In this document: positions 1 to 10,702 of the stretch, one piece after another
How positions within the stretch are numbered: the first letter of the stretch is position 1
Layout: each line of letters opens with the position of its first letter
Assembly (NCBI GenBank): GCA_015179025.1
Contig: WHUX01000021.1
Span: forward strand, 372,001-436,000
Source: Terfezia claveryi
Taxonomy: Eukaryota; Ascomycota; Pezizomycetes; Pezizales; Pezizaceae
Direction of reading: 5' to 3'
DNA: 64,000 bases
Notes under the pieces: generated by a model
The model's input: only the letters and a program-made list of their open reading frames with translations
The model's database searches: none
Told to the model about the DNA's origin: nothing
Translations under genes and position numbers: made by a program

Positions 1-2044
1 ACAATCTCTTCCCACATATTGGTTACGACATCAACGGAAACAAGATCATGCGGCCAGCTGCAGGGAAGGCTCTTGATGATTTACTTGACTCCATTGAACT
101 GCCAAAGGGCTGGACTGGTTTAGTGGATAAGAACACTGGTAAAGAGTTGAAATTGAGTGATGAAGAGCTGAGGATTGTGAGCCAGATCCAGAGGGGGAGG
201 GTAGCAGATGAGCTTGAAGATAAGAATCTAGAGTATGCACCAACTGTGGAGTGGTTCTCGAGCAAAACAGAGATAATGCCATTGAGTTCGGCACCAGAAC
301 CAAAAAGGAGGTTCGTGCCATCGAAGCACGAGGCGAAAAGGGTGAGTTTACCTACCCGGGGCTATAGTGGCTGGTCATGGCGATTGTTAATGGTATCTCA
401 TAGGTCATGAAAATCGTCCGAGCTATCCGTGAAGGACGCATTGTCCCCAACAAGCCCCAAGAGGACACCAAACCCAAATATTTTGATATTTGGGCCGACG
501 AAGCCCCTGCCCGAATCGATAAGATGGCACTGCCAGCACCCAAACTCCCACCACCGACTCACGCTGAATCCTATCACCCACCACTTGAGTATCTCCCCAC
601 ATCTGAAGAAGCCGAGAAATGGAAAGATCAAGATCTAGAGGAACGCGACCGTGATTATCTTCCCAAGAACTATAACTCCCTGCGAGTGGTTCCTGGATAT
701 GATCGATTTGTGAAGGAGCGCTTTGAACGCTGTCTGGACCTTTACCTTGCACCAAGGATACGTAGAAAGAAACTCAACATCGACCCGAACAGCTTGTTGC
801 CGAAACTGCCGAGCCCGAGGGATTTGAGACCGTTCCCGACTACATGTTCTACGGTGTACAAGGGGCATAAGGGGAGGGTGAGGACGCTAGGGGTGGACCC
901 TAGTGGACAGTGGTTAGCGACTGGTGGAGATGACGGCACTGTAAGGATATGGGAGATATTAACGGGGCGGGAGATATGGAGGGTGAAAATCGGTACTGGG
1001 CAAGATTCAGGCGGTGAGGCAGTGAATGTACTCAAGTGGAGGCCTGGGAGGGAAGGAGGGATATTGGCTGCTGCTGCGTAAGTGGGCCTTTAGTGTGAAT
1101 CTTGCCTTGGATAGGACTGACATCGTTGGAAATAGTGGGGAGGACATATATCTTCTTGTCCCACCGGTTTTTGATGCTGCGACTGAGATACAAGGTCGTG
1201 AGCTGCTCGCCGCCGGATGGGGTTATGCTGCGATTCTCAGTGAGAACGGAGCTTCTAGGAAGGAGCCGCCTGCGAAGTGGACCAAGCCGACAGACCGACA
1301 GGCCGAGCAGGGAGTTGGTGCTATTGTTACTGTTGGCATGCCGGTGAAGCAAATGTCATGGCACAGGCGGGGTGACTACTTTGTCACTGTTTCCCCAGAG
1401 GGTAAGCTGTGCAGATCTCTGTGAAGTATACTTGGTGCATCGGGCTGATATAATGCTTGTCAGGTACCAACAAGTCTGTTCTCATTCACCAGCTCAGCAA
1501 ACACCACACTCAACCCCCATTCCGAAAATCGAAAGGCCTCATCCAAGCTGCTCTCTTCCATCCCTTTAAACCCCATCTCCTTGTCGCCACCCAAAGATAC
1601 ATTCGAATCTACGACCTCTCGGCACAAAAGCAGATCCGCACCCTCCTCCCCGGTTCCAGATGGATCTCCTCCTTCGACATCCACCCTGGTGGTGACAACC
1701 TCCTTGTTGGTTCCTATGACAAGCGACTCCTCTGGCACGATCTCGACCTGTCAAGTAAGCCATACAAGACAATGAGGTACCATGAGAAGGCTATCCGGTC
1801 AGTAGCGTATCACCAGGGCACAGGGATGCCGCTCTTTGCATCCGCGAGTGACGATGGTACGATTCAGGTTTTCCATGGCCGGGTTGTGGCGGATTTGATG
1901 GAGAATGCGGTGATTGTGCCGTTGAAGGTGCTGAAAGGGCATACGGTGACGGCGGGGTTGGGGGTGCTGGATGTAGAGTGGCATGTGAGAGAGTGCTGGA
2001 TGTTTTCGGCAGGGGCGGATGGTACAGCCAGAATGTGGAATTAG
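1..2044 (+). CDS. ERB1: Ribosome biogenesis protein ERB1 (BOP1 homologue), 5' end cut by window
   Basis: Nucleolar WD40 protein of the PeBoW (Nop7-Erb1-Ytm1) complex, needed for 27S pre-rRNA processing and 60S assembly. The reading frame is open from base 3, so the true start lies upstream. About 619 aa are visible. Exons: 1-341, 404-1077, 1136-1401, 1464-2044, with introns of 62, 58 and 62 nt (donors GTGAGT, GTAAGT, GTAAGC). The second intron has a CTGAC branch site near 1117. The N-terminal part carries the BOP1NT signatures KIMRPA and [13 protein letters not shown]. The C-terminal half is a WD40 propeller (for example [25 protein letters not shown], and the end [13 protein letters not shown] at the stop). 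No breaks are seen, so it is probably functional. Identity is clear from the family-specific BOP1NT motifs. Confidence 0.95.
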
Positions 2045-2467
2045 GGGGTGTTTGGATGTGGATGATAATTGTGTCATTATTTCTGTATATCAGTTGCGTG
2101 CAAGGCGAGGTAGGACGGAGTTGGGCGGTTAGATGTGTAGGATAGGATAGATTAAGCATTTTTCGCAGCTGCTTGTATCACCGCATCGTATCGCCGCTGC
2201 CTGATATCGCCGGTGCCTGACATAACCCACCTGCCCAACGCCCGCAATGCGCTAATCCCTACTAGCACTAGCCTTCCCACTAGCCGTCCAGCTTTTACCG
2301 GCCAAACGCGTTTCCCCCGGCCGCAGTCCCACGTTTTCCCCCCCACAAATACAGCCCTATCGACAGCATCTTCAGCGTTACGACGTTCTTCCCCAAGATC
2401 TCGATTACCTCCATACCAGGCTTACCAGCATCTTGACCTCCTATGCCCGCCCGGGCTGTACACAAGC
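2045..2467. other. ERB1-SFH1 intergenic region / SFH1 5' leader
   Basis: No gene is called here. An open frame in phase with SFH1 reaches back to 2213 but begins with GTG, and its residues are low-complexity S/P/T/R without SNF5-family character. I treat it as 5' leader; an unseen 5' exon is possible. Confidence 0.5.
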
Positions 2468-4205
2468 ATGCCTCCGCAAGCACTCGCAACGACTTACCCT
2501 ACGCGCCTCAACACCTTCAATACTGGCCTCATCACCCCCATCATCCAAGCCCCCTCTCTCGCTCTCACGGGTGCAGGAGGTACTCCAGGAACGGCGCGGA
2601 CTACGAAGCGTGGGACGCAAATCATCAATTATGCTGAGGCGGAGGAGGATGATGACATTTACGAGGACAATCCCTCGAGAGGGAGTGTTGCGTTGCAAAC
2701 TACACAGTCTAGCGCCGGTGCGCAGAATAATAATAATAACCAACCAAGTGCGTTATCACAAGCGTTAGGATACGATCTCTCCCAGGACGGGATCCAGAGG
2801 CCATGTTATATCCTCCCCGGAAAAGAACCCCGTCGTCCACCCATCCCACCGAATTTTTTAAATAGGTCCGAGCAGCAGCTTGAGCAGGCAGCTCTGCTGC
2901 CTGAGATTCTTGTGCCAATCAAACTTGACATGGATATCGATTCTAGCCGGAGATTGAAGGATACCTTTCTGTGGAATGTGAACGAGACGTTGATTACGCC
3001 GGATCATTTCGCCATGACGATGTGCATGGATTTGGATCTTCCGCTGAACCCGTTTAGTGCGCAGATTGCGGCGGCGATTAGAAACCAGGTGGAAGAGTAT
3101 GCGAGTGTGGCGGTTGTGCCGTTGCCAGAGGGAGCGGAGTTTAGGACTATTGTGAGGCTAGAGATTTGCTTGAGGAAGTGGTTGTTTGTGGATAGGTTTG
3201 AGTGGGATATAGCCTCTATTTCACCACCACCAGCACCAGCGTCAACTCATCCAGCACATCATACTACTACACCCCCAAAACTACCTGAACAACAACCACA
3301 GTCACAAGCTGGGTCTTCAGTTCATACACCCACGCCATCACAACAAGACGACGAGAAAGCACTAATAAGTACGACCTCCGCACCATCCCATCCTGCACTC
3401 ACACCTGAATCCTTCGCCCGCGCAACCTGTGCCGACCTCGGCCTCACAGGAGAATTCATCCCCACCATTACGTCCGCCATTTACGAAGCCTCGCTCCTCC
3501 ACAAAAAAACCCTCCTCGACTCCCTCGCCCCGCTCACCCATCCCGAAAACGATGCCGCCTTCTCCGCCGAAGCGGGTTGGAGAATCGATCAAGAAAGCCT
3601 CGGCGCTAGATGGGCTCCGCGAATGATCGCTCTCACCCGCGAGGACTTGGAAAAACGGGAAGGTGATCGGGAAAGACAAGTCCGTAGGCTGCGGAGGGAA
3701 GCAGGGAGGTATGGTGTTCCTGGGGGAAGTGTATTTGGGGATCTTGGTGGTGGGGGAGGTGGTGGGTGGGAGGAGACAGCGGGGAGGGAGGGTAGGGGGG
3801 AGAGGAAGAAACGGAAGAGGAATAGGAGTTTGAGTCCGGGGAGGGGGGGGACGCCAATGGCGGCGGGAGGAAGTAGTATGGGTATGGGTGTGATTAATTT
3901 GAATGGTGGTGGGGCGGGGGGCAGGGGGCGCTGCAGGATTGGGAGAGGGCGAATTGGAGGTGTGGGTGGTGTAGTGTGCCAGGGACGAGTACCTGGGGGA
4001 TTAGAGATGGGCCATTTGGGCCCAAGGTAAGTTTAAAAAATTTACTCAAGCCTTACCTGGATTGATCTGAACTGACGAACGGTTGGGTATTCAGTCGCTA
4101 TGTCATGTTTGCGGCAATACATATCACGTACAAGGGATCCTGCCTGAATGGATGAAGGGGCTGCATTGGGTTAAAGGAGGTGGGGCGCCCGTGCAGCAGG
4201 CGTAG
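2468..4205 (+). CDS. SFH1: SNF5/SMARCB1-family chromatin remodelling subunit, Sfh1-like, with C-terminal GATA-like zinc finger (one frame change)
   Basis: Core subunit of an RSC/SWI-SNF ATP-dependent remodeller. The ATG at 2468 gives MPPQALATTYPTRL, the usual Sfh1 N-terminus, followed by TKRGTQIINYAE. The SNF5 repeat 1 (about aa 145-250: ILVPIKLDMDID, DTFLWNVNETLITPDHFA, FVDRFEWDI) is separated by a P/Q/T-rich insert from repeat 2 (about 315-400: ESFARATCADLGLTGEFI). A basic KKRKRNR stretch and a G-rich linker follow. The C-terminal finger lies in another frame: WRCGWCSV and TSTWGIRDGPFGPK up to 4026, intron 4027-4094, then LCHVCGNTYHVQG and the stop at 4203-4205. The frame switches between about 3898 and 3930 inside G runs. 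No GT-AG intron of suitable phase is visible there, so a one-base indel (assembly error or mutation) is likely. About 556 aa if corrected. Sfh1 is preferred over Snf5 because of the N-terminal TKRGxxxxNYAE motif. Confidence 0.85.
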
Positions 4206-4770
4206 GCCTTGGGGTTGTATATGTTTGTTTGTATGGCGTGCGGATTGGGGTGGTATCGATTCTAGCTTTTATCTTGTTATACTAGTTTACTTTGGTTTTG
4301 GTAATGTATTGAGTTTTGTTTTTTGAATGCATTAAGTTTTGTGGATTGATTTTTTTCCTGTTGGTTTAGTTTTTCACAAGTTTGTTTAGTTCATTGCAGG
4401 CTTTATTGTGATGTGTGTATTCTGGCTAGATGATGAATGTTGATTTCGGCGGCGGCAGTGATGGTAGTGATGGTGGTGGTGGTGGTGAATTGTGATTAGT
4501 TGGTAGAATTTGTCGCGCGGGGATAAAAGTTGTAGCAGAGTGCAAGAAGTATATATATTTTGTTTAGCATCAGACTTGGTACATTGGCTAAAAATAGGCT
4601 TATATTGTTACTGTAAGTACGCTTTTTTGATATCTTCCTTATTGCCAGTATACTTGCCAGAACATTGCGTGTTTATATATATATATATATATTATAGGCA
4701 TACATATATACTTATTATATTCAATGTTATATAGACTTAACAAGTGATATAGATTTGAAGAATTACTTGT

Positions 4771-4970
4771 TTCAGGGTAATGGTAATGGTAATGGTAATG
4801 GTGGTGGTAGCTAAAGTTAGTTTTATGGGGAGTATGTACACCTTACCTAATTGTATTTCTATAGGAAGGATATGGGCTTCCCCTAAACTCCCCCCCTTTT
4901 CCTCCTTTCCTAACCAACCCCTTCAAAAAAAAAAAAAAAAAAAAAGAATCGCTGAATGCATTACCCTGAA
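4771..4970. mobile_element. Small inverted-repeat element (MITE-like), 200 bp
   Basis: Starts with TTCAGGGTAATG (4771-4782) and ends with its exact reverse complement CATTACCCTGAA (4959-4970). The interior is non-coding: a GGTAAT tandem run at the left and a poly-A of about 21 at 4925-4945. Single copies of the same terminal motif occur elsewhere in gene-poor parts (about 12977, 16026, 24139, 27123). No clear target duplication was identified. Confidence 0.45.
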
Positions 4971-5261
4971 CTCCCTCAAAGACCTTCGGAGACCTTTACT
5001 TACTTTTCCCGCTGAAGATATATATATCGTAATCGTACCCGTGCCCGTGCCCGTACTCTATAGTCCCAAAACACCCAGCCCCAGAAGCTAGCCATTCCTT
5101 CATAAACTTCTTGGTTTTGAACTTTTTATATTATATAGTAAGTTAAGTACTTATCCTCAAATTCGAAACAAAAGCTCAGGGTAAGTACAGTAGCCAGACA
5201 GACTGCCTCCTGTACTTTCTTTAATAAAAATAAAAAATTACTTTCATTATTGGACACGGAT

Positions 5262-5302
5262 ATTTGATTTGATTTGATTTGATTTGATTTGATTTGAATT
5301 GA
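5262..5302. repeat. (ATTTG)n pentanucleotide microsatellite
   Basis: About seven to eight tandem copies of ATTTG/GATTT directly visible, decaying into a T run. Confidence 0.85.
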
Positions 5303-5719
5303 ATTTTTTTGATTTTTTCTATGAAATCTAGAATCTCTCTGGCTGAAATATATATAATATATTTAAGTAGTCTTGATTTGCTATGTAAAATTCTTGCTCC
5401 TCGTAAGACTGGCTACGGATACGCTCTCTCCCGCAACCACCCCCCGCCACACAGAAAAAAAATAATAATAAAATATAAAATAAATAAAGTAAGACACTTG
5501 CTTGTCCGACCCAATGACTAAGTCATACCGACACCAGGAATTGCGCACCCATAGTTATGTACGGCCGCTGTGTGTTTTAACACTAAACCAATCAGCGAAA
5601 GGCTTAGCCTTGGATGATAGAGAGAGGCTTCATTATCTGGTGGCTAATTCTGGATTTGTTAGGATCGAGGCAGCCTCATTCCTTCCCATCTATCCCGCTT
5701 TGTCTCACCCATTCAAGTC

Positions 5720-6508
5720 ATGAACCATAGGGATAGGGAAGGGACCCAAGTAGTGATGAACTGGACAGATGACGATGGGAGTCCAGCGGTCGTGAGAGGG
5801 AGGGATACGGCGATGGAGGTAGACTCGAACTCGGGCTTGGAAGTAAGCAAACAGGCAGTCAGAGATTTGACAGAGGAGGAGGTAAACAGGATTACGGAGG
5901 AGGTAGTTGAAGGAAGAAAAAAGGGAGAAGGAGGAAGATGAAGAGATGGGACAGGAGGAGGCAAGAGGTGGAAAGGCTACGTGGAAGTCGGTCTAAGATC
6001 ACATGAAAGGAATGGACATCGTGAGAAGCATCCTAGAAAACGCCAGCGCCCTCAAGGAAATCGGCGGGCTAAGCTCGGAAGACAAGGGGTGGAGGTCAGC
6101 AAGGGACGCAGGCCTGGCAAGGGCAATTATAGAGTGTGGAGGGGATTTGCATTGAGGGGGGATGGTGCAATGACGGGAACCAAGTTGGCAAGGGAGGCTG
6201 GAAGGTCCTCATGGAGGAAGCCATGACGGGGGAGGACATGAAACAGGTCAGGGATGTCTTGGAGGCAGAAAGACACTGGAGGGCAGCCTCGCAGGTGAAG
6301 AAGATAGGGCAACTGGGAGGGGAGCTGGGGAAGATGGCCCTACTAGCGGTGTCGTTGGGTGCTGGGACACCAGAACAAGAGGATAAGGCTAAGGGACTCT
6401 CAATGCGAGGAAAGGAAGGGCCGAGGAGAAGAGGAAGGAGAAGGGGCTAAAGAAGGTGGAACGAAAGAAGAGGGAAATTGAGGAAGCAAAGAAGGAGGAG
6501 GAGTAGGG
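5720..6508 (+). pseudogene. Frameshifted ORF of unknown family, purine-rich
   Basis: The ATG at 5720 opens an acidic frame (for example LTEEEVNRITEEVVEGRKK) that stops near 5941. The protein-like signal then moves to another frame from 6003 (MKGMDIVRSILENASALK, then KGWRSARDAGLARAIIECGG), to a third frame from about 6136 (WKVLMEEAMTGEDMKQV, then GELGKMALLAVSLGAGT), and finally to a K/E-rich tail stopping near 6508. The successive fragments read as one ancestral protein with at least three frame breaks. The family is not recognised. It might be a lineage-specific or transposon-associated gene. The + strand is strongly G/A-rich here, so part of the signal could be compositional. Confidence 0.4.
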
Positions 6509-8112
6509 GCAGGTCGAGGCAGAAAGTTATGTTGCACGTTAACAATACTCTTTTGTCAAGCCTTCTGTGAATATAATACTATATAAAATACCTCTAATCA
6601 TATCGAGAACACAACATTGTGGAGAAGCAAGCCAGAAAGAGCCGGTATTTCATATTAAAACAAGTGAAAATAAGATACTGTTTCAGTCTGTCAAGTATCA
6701 AACTCGAGAAGTAGTCTCTAGAGAAGTACAAGTATGCTCTAGCTACTACACTCACATAATCACAACCTATATCCCACAACATATTTGCCCTAAAAAAAGC
6801 ATCCACCCTACACATGCCAGCCAAACTTACCCCATCCCATCCCATGAGATTTCATAATGAACGAACGATAAACCCACCTAATACCCACCAACCCACATGA
6901 CCAGATATGTATGTATGCGTATCCCAACCTAACCCAACCCTAATTAAACAAAAAGGAATAAGAAAATAGTAGCGTCAAGCGTGTAGGAACAAGTCAGGTT
7001 CCCATTCCACTTCCTATAACCCAACCCAGAGCTGTACGGTCATAAACCAAGCAAATAGAAACAAAACAAATACTAAAACAATAAACAAACAGTACTAGTA
7101 ATTCCGAGCCAATGACAAAAGGTCAAACTCGGGTACTTAGCTGACCAACCAAACCAACCAATCACTCAGCATAAAACGAAAAAAGCAAGTACATTAGTAA
7201 AGCCACTGCAAAGAAGACGCAAGTTGTACAGGACAGTGCCAACCAACCATATGTGTCAGCCAAGGCAGCAGGAAGAATAGGTACGGTACCTAAATGACAG
7301 CCAAATAACGACAGCAAATTCAGCGATTTTGTGTAAGATAACATAAACAGACGTCAAAACATACATATAACATGCAGATGTGCAAAACAAAAAGCAAAAT
7401 GAAGAATGAGTCGCTAAAAATTCAAAAGCCAGGTCAAAAACCAAAGAACACATAAAAACAAATCAGGTAAACTTTGTCAGGCTCGTCGGCCCTTCCAATG
7501 GCTTGGGCGTGAACAACAGAGAGTCGACCAAGATCAAGAGAGCATTAGCACCTCAGAAAGCCCCTCAGGCCTTTAACCTCCTCTCCTCACACCCCACACA
7601 CACAGGAACCTCCTCCTCCCCCTCCTTCGCTTTCCTTCCCGGTCCCCACACCGCGGCCTTCGCCCCCCCTGGAGCGGGTGCTAGCTTTCCCCACCCTGAC
7701 CCTACGGGAACAACTCTCAGGAAGAACCTCCCGTCGCGGAACTCGTCGCCACACTCCTAAAATATGTACCAATAACGATGAGAGGGCGGTTTTCACAAAA
7801 GATACGCAACACAACGCAGCGCAATCGCATTACTTTCACACCAGGAAATAACAAAGGGGAGGAAAAGAAGGGGGGATAACGATATTGTTATAGGGGAAAC
7901 TCGTCATAAAGATCGTTAGAGACACACACACACACAGAGATAGGAAGGGTGTTCAAGGGATGGGGATTGCAATGGGGGGATCCAGTTGGCATAGACAACT
8001 TCCTATGCCAAACACACACACACACACAAAAACACACACACACAGATACACATTCGCACACCTTTCCCACAGCCCAGCTGTATCAATGGAGCTCAATATA
8101 GAGGAACCTAGA
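6509..8112. other. Gene-poor region 3' of the LIM gene
   Basis: No convincing gene. A-rich to about 7450, then C/A-rich. CA/GT dinucleotide runs lie at 7920-7937 and 8009-8043. Short ORFs on both strands at 7500-7815 overlap each other and look like composition artefacts. Confidence 0.55.
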
Positions 8113-10702
8113 TCAAAGCGCAGGTCTTTTCTCAACCAGCAGCCCCTCTACTAGCTTTCTCATCAATGCAGGCACCGGGGTTCCCGACCTCAGAGGCAGC
8201 GAATTAGCGGAATATCCCATGTTACTTTCCGCCACACTCTCCAAGATCGGCTGCGGCGGCGGGGTTGCAAACACGGAAGCCGCCCTCGGGGTTGTGGACC
8301 TAAATGGCAATCTCGTAGACTTAATCCTCCTAAGAAGCGATCCCGTAGTCGACGCTGGTCTAGGTGGTGGTGTCATTGAGCTCGGTATTCCCAATCGCTC
8401 TGTCTGTGGTGTCGGCGGGTTGGATGTAGGCGTAGATGATGAAACCATAACCTTCTTCTTCGCCCCATTATCCACCACGACAGGAGGGGCCATTTTCTCC
8501 ACATCTCCTCCATATCCACTATCCACACTCGGCCTCCTGAGCCCCAGCCCCAGCCCTATCACGCTCCTTGCCTTTCTCAGCCCCCGCTCCTTCGGCTTTG
8601 TCACCTTGGTTGCGTGACCCTCGATGGGCGATGATGGTGATGGGATCGCTGATGTTGAAGATGAACCAGAACTAGAATTATGCGGCCCAAAGCATTTTTT
8701 CATCGCTTTCTCTCCAATCTAGAATCGTGGCACACAGAAGCCCCGCCGGCTCAAAGGTCCCCGGGGCACAATACATCCATATGTATGCAGTGCCCCGGTT
8801 TCCTCAGCCCACACGGGAAGAATATTGTTCAACACCCATTTTTGACCAAGTGTGCGTGTGTGTGCGGGCGTGTGATACATTCGGAGAAAGGGTATACATG
8901 ACAAGCCAATGGGAGAGATATGTGCATATGGGTGTGTAGGTGGTGCTTGAGAAAATATAAAAAAGAATTGCATAACTTACCGCGCAACAAAAGCATTCGA
9001 CATGCCACTCTCCACCCATAGCCTTCACAACCGTGTCCGTCACTGGCTGCTTGCATTTTCTGCACTTGCTTGAGTACCGTTTGTTGTAGCACGGCAGGCA
9101 CCAAGCGTATTTATCCTTTTCGACAAAACGGGTCTCGGCGCTGAAGGGCTATATTTATATAAATGTGCATCAGCTTTCTTGTTCAGTCTCATATCCCTAA
9201 AGAATGGAACTCACATCACCACACTCCGCACAGAAAAAGTGACCCACATGCCACGTCTCTCCACAAGCCACTACTACCTCCCCCTCAATTGGCGTCTCGC
9301 AATTCTTACACCTGGGGCTGAACAACTCATGAAAATCTAAATGGCAATAGAACCTCTTGTCCATCTCCTCAACTTTCACACCAGCAGCCTGCGCCCTCGC
9401 AACTCGATTCTTCTCTGGCTCCGGGAAAAATCCTACATGCTCAAGTTTCTCCGCACAGTGGTAGCAGCGGAAGCATTCTGGGTGGAATCGCGAGCCGAGA
9501 GCACTAACGATACGGCCAGAAATATGTTGATAGCACATTGTGCATGCTGCGCTGGGACGGCCAGTAGTGGAGTATGTGGAGGGGATTTTCCGGAACGGGG
9601 ATGCATTTGGAGTAGGTAGGGGTCGTCTACCATGCTGTTGCTGTTGCTGGTTGTAGCTTGCTGGTGCCGGAGCAGTGCGAGGAGGAGCTGGTGCCGTCGG
9701 GGCCGAAGTGTCGTCAACAGAAATACTTATTCCCGGAACATTGATGGTCGGCACATTTCTCTTCACCCGGTCGTCATCCTCGTCAGGAAACACAATTGTC
9801 GGTATCGCCGGAGGTCCAGAGATACTGATGCTCGGTATCACTGGGGGCGTTGCACTCCTCCCAACTCTTCGGCCCCCATTCTCCATTGCTACATCAACAA
9901 TAGCAATAACAGGCGAATCTCTTGGCTTCTCCCTCTGGATCTTGATCATCGGTACTGGTGGCCTCCCTCGCTCTTCCCTCGTCCCAATCCCCCGTCCATC
10001 CTCTTCGGCCTCTGGTGGAGGCGATGGCAGTGGCACAGGGTTGGTGGTATACTCTGGCTTACTGAATTGGTTTGGATGGTTGTATACATGTCTGCTAGGG
10101 CTTGACACATATCCACTTCTCATCTGTGCATTGCTGGGATTCCGTACTGGCGTAGAGTTAATAGTGCCGCCATTGATTTTATTGATTTTCAGTGGTGCTA
10201 CTGGTGGAGTAGTTGCCCGTAGCTGCTCGATCGTGCTCTGACTATCAATACTCGCTGTTGATTTTGTCTTCCTATGGCCCATAATGTATCCTCCCGAGAT
10301 GCTAAGCTCGTCAACATCATTTTCCAATCCACCCAATACTGGCGTTTGAGGCTCAGGTGGGTATTCTGTCGTTGTCGAGGCGAATGAGACGACTGGGTTC
10401 GTTCGGGATCGCCGGTGAGAATCTCGTCGACGTTGCTCTGGGGTGGTGGAGGAGTTCATTATAGGAGGGGATTTGGTAGGGGAGGTGGAAGTTGTTTCTC
10501 CTGCAGCAACAGCAGCTCGTTTTTGTTGGTATGAAGACGGTGGGAGAGGACGGGAGCCAGCCGGGCGACCGCCAGCGGGGCGGACGGGTCGATTAGAACG
10601 GAGATCGGCTAGATAGGCAGTCAGTTGCCCTTTGGTCATGTAGGAGACGTGGGGGTCTCCTGCTGCTGGGGTGCTGGAGGGAGGAGGGGCGGGCGTCGGC
10701 AT
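8113..10702 (-). CDS. LIM-domain protein (fungal paxillin-like), three LIM domains with the third incomplete; 3' exon structure uncertain
   Basis: Probable cytoskeleton/cell-polarity adaptor. The ATG at 10702 gives an N-terminus with YMTKGQLTAYLADLRSNRP, typical of fungal LIM proteins. A long disordered S/P/T-rich region with several IPxISI repeats follows (about aa 50-380). LIM1 (about 388-440) has CTMCYQHISGRIVSALG, then HPECFRCYHC and a C-terminal CHLDFHELF. LIM2 (about 450-515) has CKNCETPIEGEVVVACG, then WHVGHFFCAECGDV. Exon 1 is 10702-9215, intron 9214-9149 (GTGAGT), exon 2 is 9148-8981 (PFSAETRF, WCLPCYNKRYSSKCRKC, WHVECFCCA), then donor GTAAGT. The second half of LIM3 is not found in any frame. 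The next phase-0 acceptor (TTCTAG) leads to a 201-codon S/P-rich frame at 8718-8113. An alternative acceptor at 8802 gives a short end at 8719. Exons 1-2 are firm, the tail is not. Confidence 0.8.

Larger units (their letters stand above)
4206..5719. other. Gene-poor AT-rich region
   Basis: No gene seen. It contains a TA microsatellite near 4675, the 200-bp inverted-repeat element at 4771-4970, an (ATTTG)n run at 5262-5302 and scattered A/T homopolymers. The short open frames here lack splice signals or recognisable motifs. Confidence 0.6.

Noticed and set aside
1078..1114. Alternative 37-nt intron in ERB1 ending at GGATAG
   Set aside because: Too short and it would place the CTGAC branch site inside the exon; the acceptor at 1135 gives the conserved GEDIYLLVP continuation.
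2213..2467. N-terminal extension of SFH1
   Set aside because: Begins with GTG and lacks SNF5-family residues; the ATG at 2468 gives the usual N-terminus.
8219..8617. 132-aa plus-strand ORF opposite the LIM gene tail
   Set aside because: Mirror of the S/P-rich minus-strand frame, which continues in phase with the LIM splice donor.
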